Source: Actinomycetota bacterium (lineage in GTDB: Bacteria > Actinomycetota > Acidimicrobiia > Acidimicrobiales > RAAP-2). Taken from it: a DNA stretch of 6,499 nt. Both the position numbers and the translations under genes were made by a program. Every line of letters begins with the position of its first letter. Within the stretch, counting starts at the first letter, position 1. The stretch lies in NCBI GenBank assembly GCA_009701115.1, contig WLKR01000065.1:1-6499 (forward strand), read 5' to 3'. The notes beneath the pieces are model-generated. The model was given only the letters and a program-made list of their open reading frames with translations. It searched no databases and was not told the DNA's origin. Of this stretch, positions 5,860-6,499 are shown piece by piece.

Positions 5860-6499
5860 CTAGTTCTCAACTGGTGGATGTGGCGGCGCTATTCGAATGA
5901 ATTCACTGAGATCTCGCACGAGCCTCTCGAAGCTGTGCTGCTCGCCGATGTTTTTCGTCCCCACCATAAGTTCGTGGCGGAGTTTCTGGTCGTTGAGTAC
6001 CTCGAGAATGGCGTTGCGTAACTCCACAGGGTCTGTCGAGTCGACAATGCGAGCACCGCCTTCGAGTTGCTTCTCGAGCGCTGCGGAGGCGACAATGGGC
6101 GCACCGACGGACTGGGCCATGGCCACGATCCCACTCTGGGCCGAGGACCGGTAGGGCAGGACAATCACCCCGGCCGCCGCTACGAGGGCCCGCATCTCAC
6201 TGCCCGGGACAAAGCCGCACCAGTTGACTCGCGCACCCAGTTCGTTGTCGAGCGCGTGTAGCCGTCGGGCGTAGCGAGTGTCGGCCATGCCCATCAGACG
6301 AAAGAAGCCTCGCCGTTCGCGAACCGTGCCAGCCACGGCGATGGAAAAACCATCTCCGTGCGCCGCGATGAGAGATTCAATGCCCTTATCGGGATGAAGG
6401 AATCCCAGTTGCAGTGCCGTTCGTTCGTCGACGCCGTACTTGGCCCCGACCCGTTGAATTTCTTCGGCGGTGGGCATGGCCTCAACGACGACCCCGTGG
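5860..6499 (-). CDS. Glycosyltransferase, GT4-like (GT-B fold), C-terminal part
   Basis: This is the C-terminal 212 residues of a GT-B glycosyltransferase; the frame stays open through the right edge. Numbered from that edge: HGVVVE (1-6), typical of the inter-domain link before the donor-binding lobe; LGFLHPDKGIESLI (31-44), the common 'G.l...KGi..Li.A' signature; FSIAVAGTV (51-59); VNWCGFVPGSEM (91-102); and the nucleotide-sugar pocket LPYRSSAQSGIVAMAQ (114-129) followed by VGAPIVAS (131-138). The two Glu of the classic E-x7-E motif appear to be replaced (about Ser119 and Met127). An in-frame ATG at 6475-6477 is internal to this fold because HGVVVE precedes it, so the true start lies outside the window. 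It ends nine bases before the phosphoribosyltransferase start, so it is probably co-transcribed with the DPA genes and may build an envelope glycan or glycolipid. Donor and acceptor cannot be told from this fragment. Confidence 0.87.
   Translation of the reverse strand, partial: HGVVVEAMPTAEEIQRVGAKYGVDERTALQLGFLHPDKGIESLIAAHGDGFSIAVAGTVRERRGFFRLMGMADTRYARRLHALDNELGARVNWCGFVPGSEMRALVAAAGVIVLPYRSSAQSGIVAMAQSVGAPIVASAALEKQLEGGARIVDSTDPVELRNAILEVLNDQKLRHELMVGTKNIGEQHSFERLVRDLSEFIRIAPPHPPVEN

Noticed and set aside
6475..6477. ATG as the start of the glycosyltransferase
   Set aside because: In-frame sequence upstream reads HGVVVE, a typical GT-B linker motif, and continues to the window edge. The ATG is internal.
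1..6499. CRISPR array, insertion sequence, tRNA or phage remnants
   Set aside because: No repeated spacers, terminal inverted repeats, transposase motifs or cloverleaf sequences were seen. Coding density is nearly complete and the largest gap is 24 bases.

Overview
The window looks like chromosomal DNA from a moderately GC-rich actinobacterium. Three of its genes are close relatives, in motif order and at their C-terminal ends, of the mycobacterial enzymes that make the arabinose donor decaprenyl-phosphoryl-arabinose (DPA). The helicase also carries the C-terminal tail found on Gram-positive PcrA/UvrD1 proteins. The narrower lineage cannot be fixed from this sequence. A non-mycobacterial actinobacterium, possibly of the Acidimicrobiia, is a guess. 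I see no mobile element, tRNA, rRNA, CRISPR array or long repeat.

Left half, plus strand: the window opens inside a UvrD/PcrA-type DNA helicase (1-1578; the N-terminus with the Walker A motif lies to the left). After a 24-base gap that holds a leaderless-type promoter (TACGAT six bases before the ATG) comes a membrane-anchored extracytoplasmic protein with a phosphodiester glycosidase (NAGPA-like) domain (1603-2856).

Right half, minus strand: a tightly packed operon reads from the right edge leftward. It holds a GT4-type glycosyltransferase (partial, 6499-5860), a UbiA-family decaprenyl-phosphate phosphoribosyltransferase (5850-4945), the DprE1-like FAD oxidase (4948-3629) and the DprE2-like short-chain reductase (3623-2853). 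Spacings are 9 bases, a 4-base GTGA overlap, and 5 bases. The operon meets the plus-strand gene head-on with no spacer: the two stop codons interlock in the four bases TTAG at 2853-2856.

Together the three lipid-sugar genes would attach phosphoribose to polyprenyl phosphate (UbiA homologue) and, after dephosphorylation by an enzyme not in this window, epimerise the ribose at C2 by oxidation (DprE1) and reduction (DprE2). The product is a polyprenyl-phosphoryl arabinofuranose donor for cell-envelope glycans. The most notable detail is that DprE1 has alanine at the position of the mycobacterial cysteine that covalent benzothiazinone inhibitors attack, which predicts natural insensitivity. I did not find a wholly new system. 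The interest lies in the compact DPA cassette and its neighbours.
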